Part shown: positions 15,158-23,143 of the stretch, in pieces
How positions within the stretch are numbered: position 1 is the first letter of the stretch
Layout: every line of letters begins with the position of its first letter
DNA from: Collimonas antrihumi
GTDB lineage: Bacteria; Pseudomonadota; Gammaproteobacteria; Burkholderiales; Burkholderiaceae_D
Assembly: GCF_018304965.1 (NCBI RefSeq)
Contig: NZ_JAGQED010000008.1
Span: 62,001-126,000 of the forward strand
Length of the DNA stretch: 64,000 bases
Direction: 5' to 3'
Notes under the pieces: model-generated
Told to the model about the DNA's origin: nothing
What the model saw: only the letters and a program-made list of their open reading frames with translations
The model's database searches: none
Program-made: the position numbers and the translations under genes

Positions 15158-16105
15158 ATGGACAGCCCATTTCCACAAGATCCGCAATTAACCGCCATTG
15201 CGATCGCGATCAGCAACAATGAACTGATTGCCGACCTGGTATTGCCACGCACCACGCCCCTGGGCAAGAGCAGCTTTAAGTACCAAGAATTTGAAACGGC
15301 GCAATTCTTTACCGTGCCCGATACCAAGGTTGGCCGTCGCTCCCAGGTCAACGAGGTCGAATTCCATGGCGAAATGAAAACGGAATCTACTGAAGACTTC
15401 GGCCTGGAACATCCGCTGCCGTTCGCCGACGTCCGCGATGCGCCAGACAACACCAATTTGGAAGTTCTGACAGCGCAGTGGCTGACCGGCCTGGTGCTGC
15501 TGGACCGCGAAGTACGCACGGCCCGCAAGGTCTTTGACCAGGATACCTATGGCGACAACAGCGAAGTCGTCGGCGCCACCGACCGCTTCGACAATCCCGA
15601 TAGCGATCCGTTGAATCATCTGCTGGATGTATTGGACCGCACCATCTTGCGCCCCAACATGATCACGATGGGCCAAGCGGAATGGCGCGCTCTGCGCACT
15701 CATCCTGCCATCGTCAGCGCGGTGCAACGCAATAGCGGCATTAAAGGCGCTGTATCGAAGGAAGCCGTGGCCGAATTGCTGGAAATTAAGCAAATTCTGG
15801 TTGGTCGCTCCCTGGTCAACACCGCCAAGCCAGGCACCGCCGCAAAACTGAAACTGTGCTGGTCTGGTGGTATCTCGGCGATCTATCAGGACGAAACCGC
15901 CGCCAAGATTTCCGGCGTGGTCGATGGTGCAAACGTCACTTTCGGTTTTACGGCACAGACCGGTACGCGCTTTGGCAGTTCCTGGGACGACCGCAATATC
16001 GGCCTGACTGGTGGCCGTCGTGTCCGCATCGGCGAAAGCGTCAAGGAAGTGATTTGCGCCCCGTCGCTGGGCTATTTCCTCAAGGATGTGATTACACCGC
16101 GCTAA
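15158..16105 (+). CDS. Major capsid protein
   Basis: A 315-residue head protein (MDSPFPQDPQLTAIAIAISN...), with E/D-rich loops near residues 65-90 and the block NMITMGQAEWRALRTHP (about 167-183) shared by BcepMu-type major head proteins. It is the functional equivalent of Mu gpT. Its position between decoration protein and head-tail connector genes supports the call. A strong hairpin follows the stop. Confidence 0.87.
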   Translation: MDSPFPQDPQLTAIAIAISNNELIADLVLPRTTPLGKSSFKYQEFETAQFFTVPDTKVGRRSQVNEVEFHGEMKTESTEDFGLEHPLPFADVRDAPDNTNLEVLTAQWLTGLVLLDREVRTARKVFDQDTYGDNSEVVGATDRFDNPDSDPLNHLLDVLDRTILRPNMITMGQAEWRALRTHPAIVSAVQRNSGIKGAVSKEAVAELLEIKQILVGRSLVNTAKPGTAAKLKLCWSGGISAIYQDETAAKISGVVDGANVTFGFTAQTGTRFGSSWDDRNIGLTGGRRVRIGESVKEVICAPSLGYFLKDVITPR

Positions 16106-16110
16106 CCATC

Positions 16111-16139
16111 GGCGGGGCAAGCAAACGTCTTGCCCCGCC
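16111..16139 (+). terminator. GC-rich hairpin after the major capsid gene
   Basis: GGCGGGGCAAG (16111-16121) pairs perfectly with CTTGCCCCGCC (16129-16139), with a 7-base loop. No U-run follows, so it is more likely an mRNA stabiliser or partial attenuator that keeps capsid message abundant. Confidence 0.55.
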
Positions 16140-16172
16140 CAACCAGTGCAACAGATCAACGCAGGAATCACT

Positions 16173-16481
16173 ATGAAAACCAACTACACGGTAACGGCCA
16201 ATCTCCGCATAAATGGCCGCAGCTTTATCACTGGCGACAGCGTAGCGATTGGCGATGGCATGGATGTTGATGACCTCATTAAATCCGGTCTGCTGATCGC
16301 AGATGCGACGGACTCTATCGACAAGCTGGATGCAGCCGAAGAAAACACGCTCACACCCGCAGCGGATGCGCCAACAGAGACAGCGCCGCCAGTTGCGTCA
16401 ACGCCAGCCAAAGCACCTGTCGTCACGCCTCAGAAGGCGACAGCAAAGGTCGCGCCTAAGAAGGCGACAGCAAAGCAATGA
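16173..16481 (+). CDS. Small phage head-region protein with Ala/Pro/Lys-rich tail
   Basis: A 102-residue protein (MKTNYTVTANLRINGRSFIT...). Residues 1-45 form a small ordered part. The rest is a low-complexity acid-then-basic tail with the repeat KATAK (APKKATAKQ at the end). No family is recognised, though similarly placed proteins lie before gp36 in other Mu-like phages. Its stop overlaps the next start as ATGA. AGGAA precedes the chosen ATG. Confidence 0.7.
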   Translation: MKTNYTVTANLRINGRSFITGDSVAIGDGMDVDDLIKSGLLIADATDSIDKLDAAEENTLTPAADAPTETAPPVASTPAKAPVVTPQKATAKVAPKKATAKQ

Positions 16482-17008
16482 CAGCCGCACGTCTTACTTA
16501 TGCGACAGCGGCCCAGTTTATCCAGGAATTCGGCCAGGAAGAAACGTGCCATCTGCTGCGTGATGAATTGCCGCTGTTGACTGAAGAACTGCTGCAGGAA
16601 GCATTAGAGGGCAAGTTCTCCGATGGACGTTCAGAGGAAGAGCAGCAGCAAGCCATTGCCGCCGCCAAGCGCCTGGACGATGCGATTATCGAGGCGGCCA
16701 ACTGGATGGATGGCTATTTGATGAGCGCTGCGCCGTTGCCGCTCACGGCGCAGCAGATCGCGGCGGCACCCATCAAAACCTGTTGCCTGGAGTTGACCCG
16801 TTGCCAGTTGATGGATGACGACGACAACGCCACCGAGGGCACCGAGAAACGCTGCAAGCGCTGGATTAGCTGGCTGCGCGATGTAGCCAACCGCACTGTG
16901 CGCCTGGTGGCTGAACAGAAAGGCAGCGGCGGCGTAATGTCCGGCAAGTTGTCCAGTGCCTATAACTGGGATGCCTTTGATCGCGGCCAGTGGGGGCGCA
17001 GGAAGTGA
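16478..17008 (+). CDS. DUF1320 protein (Mu gp36-like)
   Basis: A 176-residue protein with the DUF1320 look: N-terminal RLTYATAAQFIQEFGQEE and central AAAKRLDDAIIEAANWMDGYL, then a cysteine-containing helix and the conserved C-terminal region. gp36-like proteins are head-tail connector components. It is coupled at both ends (ATGA upstream, GTGA downstream). Confidence 0.85.
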   Translation: MTAARLTYATAAQFIQEFGQEETCHLLRDELPLLTEELLQEALEGKFSDGRSEEEQQQAIAAAKRLDDAIIEAANWMDGYLMSAAPLPLTAQQIAAAPIKTCCLELTRCQLMDDDDNATEGTEKRCKRWISWLRDVANRTVRLVAEQKGSGGVMSGKLSSAYNWDAFDRGQWGRRK

Positions 17009-17439
17009 ACGGCACCTCCATCCAGTGGGATTTCGGCGATGCCGCCTTGCAGCAGCATTTGCAGCGCCTGGCGCATGCCGATCTGAGCGGCCTGAAAGAA
17101 AACATCGGCGAATACCTGGTGGGGCAGATTCAGGATCGTTTCGATCAGCAGCGACTCTGGGACGGCAGCGCCATGAAGCAATCGGCCGCGGCTAAGGAAC
17201 GCGGCGGCCAGACCCTGATACGCAGACGGCTGCTGTACAAAAGTTATGTCTACAACGTCACCAGCGACGGCGTCGAGGTCGGCAGCAATTCCGCGTATGC
17301 CCGCATTCATCACTTCGGCGGTAACGCTGGGCGCGGCGGTAAAACCAAGATCGACGCGCGACCTGTGCTGGGCATCAACGATGCAGATGAGATATGGATA
17401 GGCGATCTGATGATGAATGAACTACGAGGTCTGGAATGA
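17005..17439 (+). CDS. Phage virion morphogenesis protein (Mu gpG-like)
   Basis: About 144 residues. The central block IRRRLLYKSYVYNVTSDGVEVGSNSAYARIHHFGG is diagnostic of the phage virion morphogenesis (tail completion) family. GTG 17005 overlaps the upstream stop as GTGA; another GTG at 16990 would add five residues, and the choice is uncertain. The protein is expected at the head-tail interface. Confidence 0.85.
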   Translation: MNGTSIQWDFGDAALQQHLQRLAHADLSGLKENIGEYLVGQIQDRFDQQRLWDGSAMKQSAAAKERGGQTLIRRRLLYKSYVYNVTSDGVEVGSNSAYARIHHFGGNAGRGGKTKIDARPVLGINDADEIWIGDLMMNELRGLE

Positions 17440-18026
17440 ACGACACCAATAGCGCCAGGTTACTGGATGCGATTAAGGACCGCATCACACAGCACACCGC
17501 CGCGCTGTTTAAGCAGGTTGAAGACTACGGTGGCCAGTTTAGCGCCGAAGAGATGGACTTCAAGAGCTTTACGGCACCGGCGGCCTTTGTTTCGTGCCTG
17601 GGCTGGCAGAAAGTCGACCGAGGAAACTACCTGGGCGGCAAACATATCTGGCGCGGCCGCATGGCGATTTTCATCGCTACCAAGGATGTAAAGCGGGATT
17701 CCCGCATGCGGGAGGCGATGCTCCGCGCTGACGTGCTGACATCCCTGTTCTCCGACTGGAAACCGGACATGTGCGCCGGTAAGACCGAGAACATCGGTGC
17801 CGAAAATCTCTACAGCCGCAGCATAGACAAAAAAGGATTGGCGCTTTGGATGGTGGACTGGTGGCAGGAAATTGAAATGAAACCGCCGGTTCTGCCACGC
17901 CCTGACCTGGAGACCATTGCAGTGCATTCAACCGCCAGTACAAACGCCGATTCCGCGCTTGATCCGGCACCGAAAGAAATTACCGTTACCCATGAATTGG
18001 AGATGAAAGATGGCCAAGACAACTAA
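17436..18026 (+). CDS. DUF1834 protein (Mu gp37-like)
   Basis: A 196-residue protein with the conserved block of Mu gp37: LDAIKDRITQHTAALFKQVED at the start and SIDKKGLALWMVDWWQEIEM near residue 130. The C-terminal 45 residues are low-complexity. It belongs to the neck/connector set. Starts overlap on both sides (ATGA with gpG; 17 bp with gp38). Confidence 0.82.
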   Translation: MNDTNSARLLDAIKDRITQHTAALFKQVEDYGGQFSAEEMDFKSFTAPAAFVSCLGWQKVDRGNYLGGKHIWRGRMAIFIATKDVKRDSRMREAMLRADVLTSLFSDWKPDMCAGKTENIGAENLYSRSIDKKGLALWMVDWWQEIEMKPPVLPRPDLETIAVHSTASTNADSALDPAPKEITVTHELEMKDGQDN

Positions 18027-18249
18027 TGCAACACCCGACATCGTTGCTACTACCGATGTTACACCCGTCGCCAAGACGCCACGCCTGGGCGAAATCATCA
18101 GTGTGCGGGCTGGCGCTGACCGCACGGTTCCCAACAACGAAGCGGGAGATTATTTCAGCGAGAAAGACGCTGTCGCAGTGACTGTCGATCTGCGCATCTT
18201 AAAACTATTGCGCGACGGCGATCTGCTACCAGCGACGGGCAAGAAATAG
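18010..18249 (+). CDS. DUF2635 protein (Mu gp38-like)
   Basis: A 79-residue protein placed between gp37 and the tail sheath, as DUF2635 proteins are in Mu-like phages. The core GADRTVPNNEAGDYFSEKDA and the acidic-hydrophobic C-terminus match that family style. Its role in the tail is unknown. The start is inside the gp37 frame with AGATGAAAGATGG upstream. Confidence 0.72.
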   Translation: MAKTTNATPDIVATTDVTPVAKTPRLGEIISVRAGADRTVPNNEAGDYFSEKDAVAVTVDLRILKLLRDGDLLPATGKK

Positions 18250-18314
18250 ACCGCTGTATAGCTCTGCCAAATACCCTTTAAACCGACTTTGCAGCAATTT
18301 TATAGGTGGATTCC

Positions 18315-19796
18315 ATGATTCCAAATTTACTCTCCCTGAATTTCCTGATGCCCTTTGTGGCCCACAAATTCGACGCGTCTAATGCGATCCGCAATCTGCG
18401 TGGCATGCCGCGCTGTGTGTTGCTGATCGGCCAGGCCAAACCACCGGCCACCCTCAATCTCAACCGTCGCCACCGCATCAGCACCGAGAGCGACGCCATC
18501 GGCACGCTCGGCGAAGGTTCGATGCTGCTTGCCATGTGGCGCGGTGCCCGAGCCAATGCAGCCCTAGGCATGCCTATCGACGTGATCATCCTGCCGGATG
18601 ACGACACGGCAGTAGCAGCCACCGGCAAGGTCACGCTGTTGCTTGATGCGGCGCATGCGTCGGGCGAGCTGCCGCTCTATATCGGTGGTGAGCGCGTACG
18701 GGTTGGCGTCGCCGTGAACGACACAGTACAGTCCCTGACAACCAAGCTGATCAACGCCATCAACGCCGCCGTAAAACTGCCGGTCACTGCTACGGAAGGA
18801 ACGCCGGATGGAGAAATTGTGCTGACCTGCAAATGGGGCGGCGCCACCGGCAATGATATCGATTTGCGCACGGTGTTCGCCCAGGACGATCTGCTGCCGC
18901 AAGGCTTGAGCGTGACAGTGACGCCAATGGCAGGCGGTGCCGTCAATCCCGACATTACCCCTGCCATCGTCGCCATGAAGGGCTACCGCGCCACAGAGAT
19001 TGCCATGCCTTATACCGACAGCACCAATATCGGCATGTTGGAACTGGAAATGGAGGCGCGCTGGGGCTACGACAATATGCAGGATGGGCAGGTAGTGACC
19101 GTCATGCGTGGCACCGAGGGGCAGGTCACGACCTGGCTGACGCCGCGCAACAGCCTGCTGTTCCATACCATTTGCGTCACCGCAGATCGTTCCAGCCCGT
19201 GGGAAACCGCCGCCATGGCAGCCGCAGCCATTGAGAGCCACTGCGCCATCGATCCGGCCGTGCCGTTCACGGGCGTGCAACTGGTCGGCTACAAGGCAGC
19301 AGCTAAGGAAGACGACTTCGAAGACATGACCCAGAAAAACAACCTGTTGAATGCCGGCGGCTCGGTGCTGGAAGTGGCCGACGATGGCACGGCCAACCTG
19401 CTGCGCATGGTGACCAACTACACCAAGCATCCGAGCGGCGCTGTTGATCCGAGCTGGCGCAATCTGAACTGGGTCAAAACCTTGAGCTACTACCGCTGGT
19501 TCACCGTCACCGAGATGCAGATCCGGTATCGCGGATTCAAGCTGGACGAGTACCAGATCGAACCCATCCCAGGGCAAAAGATCATGACGGTGGATTTGAT
19601 GAACGACATCATGCTCAACAACTACCAGCAGTTTATTGACGCAGGACTATTTACCAACATGGCGTATTACAAGGACACGCTGATGATTGAAGTCGATGCG
19701 CCGAACGGCAAGGTCAAAGTGGTTGATAGTCCGGTATTGATTACCCAGCACTACCAGACCGAAATCACCAGCCAGTTCGCCGCTGGGCACGTTTGA
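18315..19796 (+). CDS. Contractile tail sheath protein (Mu gpL-like)
   Basis: A 493-residue protein. The N-terminal strand-rich domain, middle insertion and C-terminal sheath domain (RYRGFKLDEYQIEPIPGQKIMTVDLMNDIML ...) follow the sheath family, with the length expected for Mu gpL. ATG 18315 is preferred over GTG 18306 because AGGTGG lies 5-6 bases upstream. It makes the phage a myovirus. Confidence 0.92.
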   Translation: MIPNLLSLNFLMPFVAHKFDASNAIRNLRGMPRCVLLIGQAKPPATLNLNRRHRISTESDAIGTLGEGSMLLAMWRGARANAALGMPIDVIILPDDDTAVAATGKVTLLLDAAHASGELPLYIGGERVRVGVAVNDTVQSLTTKLINAINAAVKLPVTATEGTPDGEIVLTCKWGGATGNDIDLRTVFAQDDLLPQGLSVTVTPMAGGAVNPDITPAIVAMKGYRATEIAMPYTDSTNIGMLELEMEARWGYDNMQDGQVVTVMRGTEGQVTTWLTPRNSLLFHTICVTADRSSPWETAAMAAAAIESHCAIDPAVPFTGVQLVGYKAAAKEDDFEDMTQKNNLLNAGGSVLEVADDGTANLLRMVTNYTKHPSGAVDPSWRNLNWVKTLSYYRWFTVTEMQIRYRGFKLDEYQIEPIPGQKIMTVDLMNDIMLNNYQQFIDAGLFTNMAYYKDTLMIEVDAPNGKVKVVDSPVLITQHYQTEITSQFAAGHV

Positions 19797-19850
19797 CGGC
19801 CAGGCCAGCGCCCCATACCCACCTAACACGCCATCGCGAAAGGAATCATC

Positions 19851-20225
19851 ATGGCTGGATGTAATAGCGAATTATTCAGAGTGGACACACTCACCATTGA
19901 CGGCGAATCGATTGCCATTGAAGACAGTAGCGCCACGATTGAGGGGGCCATGGGTTTTGAGACTGAGGTAGTCCCTGCCTCCGTCGGTGACGATGGCACA
20001 AGCCGCAAGCGCGTGCCGCGTGTGATCAAGGCCAAGCTGTTGTTTATGGGCGGCGTCACACCCGATAAGTTTGCCCAGATATGCGAAGCACAGATTGTAT
20101 TGACCAACCTGCACACCGGCAAGCGGGTACGTGCTGGCAAATGCCGCATCAAGTCGATGGGCGAAATCGGCAACGGCTCTGTCGATATCGACTTTAACTG
20201 CCTGTCGCCGTTTCAGTGGTTATAG
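19851..20225 (+). CDS. Tail tube protein (Mu gpM-like)
   Basis: A 124-residue protein with the tube pattern: DTLTIDGESIAIEDSSATIEGAMG at the start, then VPRVIKAKLLF and a DFNCLSPFQWL-type end. It directly follows the sheath, the conserved order in contractile phages. The ribosome binding site is AAAGGAA. Confidence 0.88.
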   Translation: MAGCNSELFRVDTLTIDGESIAIEDSSATIEGAMGFETEVVPASVGDDGTSRKRVPRVIKAKLLFMGGVTPDKFAQICEAQIVLTNLHTGKRVRAGKCRIKSMGEIGNGSVDIDFNCLSPFQWL

Positions 20226-20266
20226 CCGCCGCGCCCTAAGCGCCCAGGGCGTTGCCTTTCCCTTTG

Positions 20267-20296
20267 TGCCGGTCAATGCGATCCGGCATTTTCTTT
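20267..20296 (+). terminator. Terminator-like hairpin after the tail tube gene
   Basis: TGCCGG (20267-20272) pairs with CCGGCA (20283-20288) and is followed by TTTTCTTT. It looks like a weak intrinsic terminator and would lower expression of the tail chaperone and later genes relative to tube and sheath. A smaller GC hairpin (CGCCCT/AGGGCG) precedes it. Confidence 0.5.
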
Positions 20297-20319
20297 AATT
20301 TGATCGCTGGAGAAACCCT

Positions 20320-20850
20320 ATGAATGACTCAATTTTTATTCTGCAATTACTTGACGGCCTGCCGTCCAATGTCGGCGGCAAGCCGGTCAAGTACAAAACC
20401 GTGCATCTGCGTGAAACCAATGTCAACGACGAACTGACCGCCGTACAACTGGCAGAACGCATCAAAACCATCAACGGCAAGCCGACCTTGCTGGTGTCCG
20501 ATGATCTGTATCGCACGGCCTTGACCATGCGCCATGTCGAAAAATTCACTTGTAGCGGCCTGGATGATATCGGCCAGGACGTGCTGGACTTGGAGATGTT
20601 CGGACGCCTGACTACCTACGATCTGCAACGAATTGAAGAGCGCTGCCTGGTCGTGTCGATGGCCGCGCAATTGCGCTATGGCTTGATCACCGAGGCAGAG
20701 TTCGACCAGATATTTGCCGGAACCACCAACACCACAACGGGACAAATCGGCCCGCGAGCCGAGGGCCAGGCTGCTGCAGTGGGAGCTGATCGCGACCAAG
20801 ACCAGCCTGGCCCAGCAATGCTCACCGACTTCACTGCGACAAACACCTAA
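20320..20850 (+). CDS. Tail assembly chaperone (Mu gp41-like)
   Basis: A 176-residue protein between tail tube and tape measure, the fixed position of the G-type tail assembly chaperone. The core has LRETNVNDELTAVQLAERIK and LTTYDLQRIEERCLVVSMAAQLRYG. The C-terminal 45 residues (after AEFDQIFAG) are low-complexity, and another frame stays open across them to 20911. This suggests a programmed frameshift product, as in many tailed phages. Confidence 0.83.
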   Translation: MNDSIFILQLLDGLPSNVGGKPVKYKTVHLRETNVNDELTAVQLAERIKTINGKPTLLVSDDLYRTALTMRHVEKFTCSGLDDIGQDVLDLEMFGRLTTYDLQRIEERCLVVSMAAQLRYGLITEAEFDQIFAGTTNTTTGQIGPRAEGQAAAVGADRDQDQPGPAMLTDFTATNT

Positions 20851-20911
20851 AAGCCTGCTGATGCTGTGGATTAAACAGATCGGCGACGCCAACCGAGCGA
20901 GGAACAAATAA
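20714..20911 (+). CDS. Candidate frameshifted extension of the tail chaperone (T-like)
   Basis: An overlapping frame, +1 (equivalently -2) relative to gp41, stays open from before 20714 to a TAA at 20909-20911 that overlaps the tape measure ATG. It encodes PEPPTPQRDKSAREPRARLL then QWELIATKTSLAQQ and a helical end (KSLLMLWIKQIGDANRARNK). No independent ribosome binding site is visible, which favours expression as a fusion to the chaperone. Mu itself is reported to use a -2 shift at this place. Confidence 0.45.
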   Translation: MPEPPTPQRDKSAREPRARLLQWELIATKTSLAQQCSPTSLRQTPKSLLMLWIKQIGDANRARNK

Positions 20912-23142
20912 TGGGTAATCTCACTCTGCGGTATCACATCAGCCTGGCTTCCAATATCGCCAAGAACGCCGCCGCCAATGCCAAGGCGTTCGAGCAAGCC
21001 AGCAAGCGCCAGAACAAGGCAATGAACGAAACCGACAAAGTCGCTGCCAAGACTGACAAAACCATGTCGGCAGTCGGCAAGAAAACGGAGATTGCCAGGC
21101 TTGAGCGCGAAATGCGCCGAGCTTCCGTAGTACTGGACAGGACCGGTGAATCTGCCAAGCGGCTTCAGCGCGAAATAGACCGGCTCGGCACCGGCACATC
21201 GATTCAGCGCACCAATATGTATCTGATGAGCCTGGGGCGGCGCATGGAGACAGTACGTGAACAGGCGAAGAAGATGGGCGAAGCGATCAATAAAGGCAGC
21301 GAAGTGGCTGCAGGTGTTGGCGCAGGGGTAATCGCTGGCGCTGTAACGACCGGCGCAATCGCAAAGGCACCAGCTATCCGCGCCAACCAATTGACGATGG
21401 ATGCAAATGCCGAGGGGCGCGGCAGTACATCCGAAGACTATAAATTGCTTGAGAAAAGAATCAAAGAATCAACCAATAAGACTGCCCTGGACTATTTCGG
21501 AAGCATTGATGAAGTACGCGCCATGCGTGCAGAGTTGGTCAGGACCACTTCGGCAATGTCCAGTACAGATGCGGAAATCATGCAAAACAGCATCCAAAAA
21601 ACTGCCACTGCCACCGGTTCGTCTGTTGCTGAAGTGACTGCCGTAGCCATTGCGGCTATTAAGAGTTTCTTGCTGCAGCCTGATCAAATTTACGCCGCGT
21701 TGTCAAAAGCGAATCTCGCCGGACAGATGGGAGGGTTCGATTTTAAAGAGCAGGTAAAAGTGCTCCCTCAGTTGTTGGCAGACCTCAATAAAGACTTAGG
21801 CATGGCAGGAATTGATGACTTTAATGAGGTTATCACCTACATGCAGGGTGCATTTAAAGGGGCTGGTGGCGATGCCGGCATTGCCGCTATGAACGTACGC
21901 ATGCTGGCGTCACGACTAGCGGCTCCAGAGACTAATGAAAAATTTCGAGAGCGTGGTTACACATACGATAAAGATGTGAGCGAGAAAATGGATCAAGGGC
22001 TATCGCGCCTTGCTGCATCAATGCAATACATGGAAGAGGCGCTGTTGAAAGATCAACAGTATGCCGAACTCAAAATCAAAGCTGCGGCTGAAACTGATGA
22101 ACTAGTTAAAGAAGCCATCATTAATAAGATGATCGATCGTATGAAGGGTAGCGTTATTGGTGAAATTTTTACAGATCGAAAAACCCGCAACGCACTAGTT
22201 ACGTCATTGGTTGAGAAGGAAACGGTTAAAAGCATTCGCAACGAGACGAATAAAGATAACGGCCAGCAATCTGATGAATGGTTCAACCGCAACAAGGAAA
22301 CCACTGTCTCGAAAGCAAAAAGGGCACGGACTGAAGTGGAAATTGCCTCCAGCAACGTTTTTGAAAAAGTCGAGCCAGCTATACAAAGCATGATCACCGG
22401 AGCGACGCAATTGGCTGCGACCTATCCTGGTGTTACCACAGGTGCTTTCGGGGTAGTGTCGGCATTTGCCATCTTCAAAGCCGCGATGATGGGTAGCGGC
22501 ATTCTGAAGCTACTTAGCGGCAAAGCTACCGGCCCAGGGGTGCCGGTGCGTGTCACCAACATGACTGCGGGCTTGGGCGGCTTACCCGATGCCCCTGGCG
22601 GTTCTGGAAAAGGCGGAAAGGCGGGCAAGGCCGGTGGGTTTGTTGCCCGTAATGCCGGATTGCTTCGCAAACTGGGATGGATGGCCCCAGTTGCGATGTC
22701 CGCCTACGAGGTCGGATCAGCTTTAACCGATAGCGATAAAAGCGCTGCTGAAAAAGCCAACGCTGTGGGGCGCACCGCCGCCGGTGCTGCCGGTGCCTGG
22801 AGTGGCGCAAAAGTCGGGGCTGCTGTCGGTACTCTCGGTGGCCCCGCAGGCACCGCTATTGGTGGCCTTGTTGGCGGCGGCCTGGGTTGGTTGGGCGCTA
22901 CCTCTCTCGGTGATCGTTTAAACCGGCCGCATTACTCGGACCATCCGGCACTACAACCCGATGCCGCCTACAAGGCTATCAGCGAAATTCCCTTGCAGAA
23001 GACCGAGGTCGACCTCAAAGAGGGCCGTTTACGCATAGGTCTGACCGTCACCGACAGCCGAGTAGAGAGCAATCTCACCGTTTTGCAGCAATTCAATGGC
23101 GTCCATATGGACCTTGGCAACACCAACCCAGGAGGCTTTTAA
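20911..23142 (+). CDS. Tail tape measure protein
   Basis: A 743-residue protein whose length sets tail length. The N-terminal 110 residues are a lysine-rich coiled coil, a hydrophobic helix follows at about 128-152, and the C-terminal third contains a glycine/alanine-rich membrane-like stretch (AVGTLGGPAGTAIGGLVGGG). The gene begins at the stop of the frameshift ORF and precedes the circularisation/baseplate genes. The central third (about 21,400-22,400) is visibly richer in A/T than both ends, suggesting a recombined module. Confidence 0.9.
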   Translation: MGNLTLRYHISLASNIAKNAAANAKAFEQASKRQNKAMNETDKVAAKTDKTMSAVGKKTEIARLEREMRRASVVLDRTGESAKRLQREIDRLGTGTSIQRTNMYLMSLGRRMETVREQAKKMGEAINKGSEVAAGVGAGVIAGAVTTGAIAKAPAIRANQLTMDANAEGRGSTSEDYKLLEKRIKESTNKTALDYFGSIDEVRAMRAELVRTTSAMSSTDAEIMQNSIQKTATATGSSVAEVTAVAIAAIKSFLLQPDQIYAALSKANLAGQMGGFDFKEQVKVLPQLLADLNKDLGMAGIDDFNEVITYMQGAFKGAGGDAGIAAMNVRMLASRLAAPETNEKFRERGYTYDKDVSEKMDQGLSRLAASMQYMEEALLKDQQYAELKIKAAAETDELVKEAIINKMIDRMKGSVIGEIFTDRKTRNALVTSLVEKETVKSIRNETNKDNGQQSDEWFNRNKETTVSKAKRARTEVEIASSNVFEKVEPAIQSMITGATQLAATYPGVTTGAFGVVSAFAIFKAAMMGSGILKLLSGKATGPGVPVRVTNMTAGLGGLPDAPGGSGKGGKAGKAGGFVARNAGLLRKLGWMAPVAMSAYEVGSALTDSDKSAAEKANAVGRTAAGAAGAWSGAKVGAAVGTLGGPAGTAIGGLVGGGLGWLGATSLGDRLNRPHYSDHPALQPDAAYKAISEIPLQKTEVDLKEGRLRIGLTVTDSRVESNLTVLQQFNGVHMDLGNTNPGGF

Positions 23143-23143
23143 G

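Noticed and set aside
15188-16183. 331-residue minus-strand ORF over the major capsid gene
   Set aside because: Reverse shadow of the capsid gene; no recognisable domain.
18564-19577. 337-residue minus-strand ORF inside the tail sheath gene
   Set aside because: It lies wholly antisense to a clear sheath gene, is His/Cys/Gly-rich in the way of reverse-frame shadows and has no start signal.
20347-21390. 347-residue minus-strand ORF over the tail chaperone and tape measure
   Set aside because: Antisense to two well-supported phage genes; composition typical of a reverse shadow.
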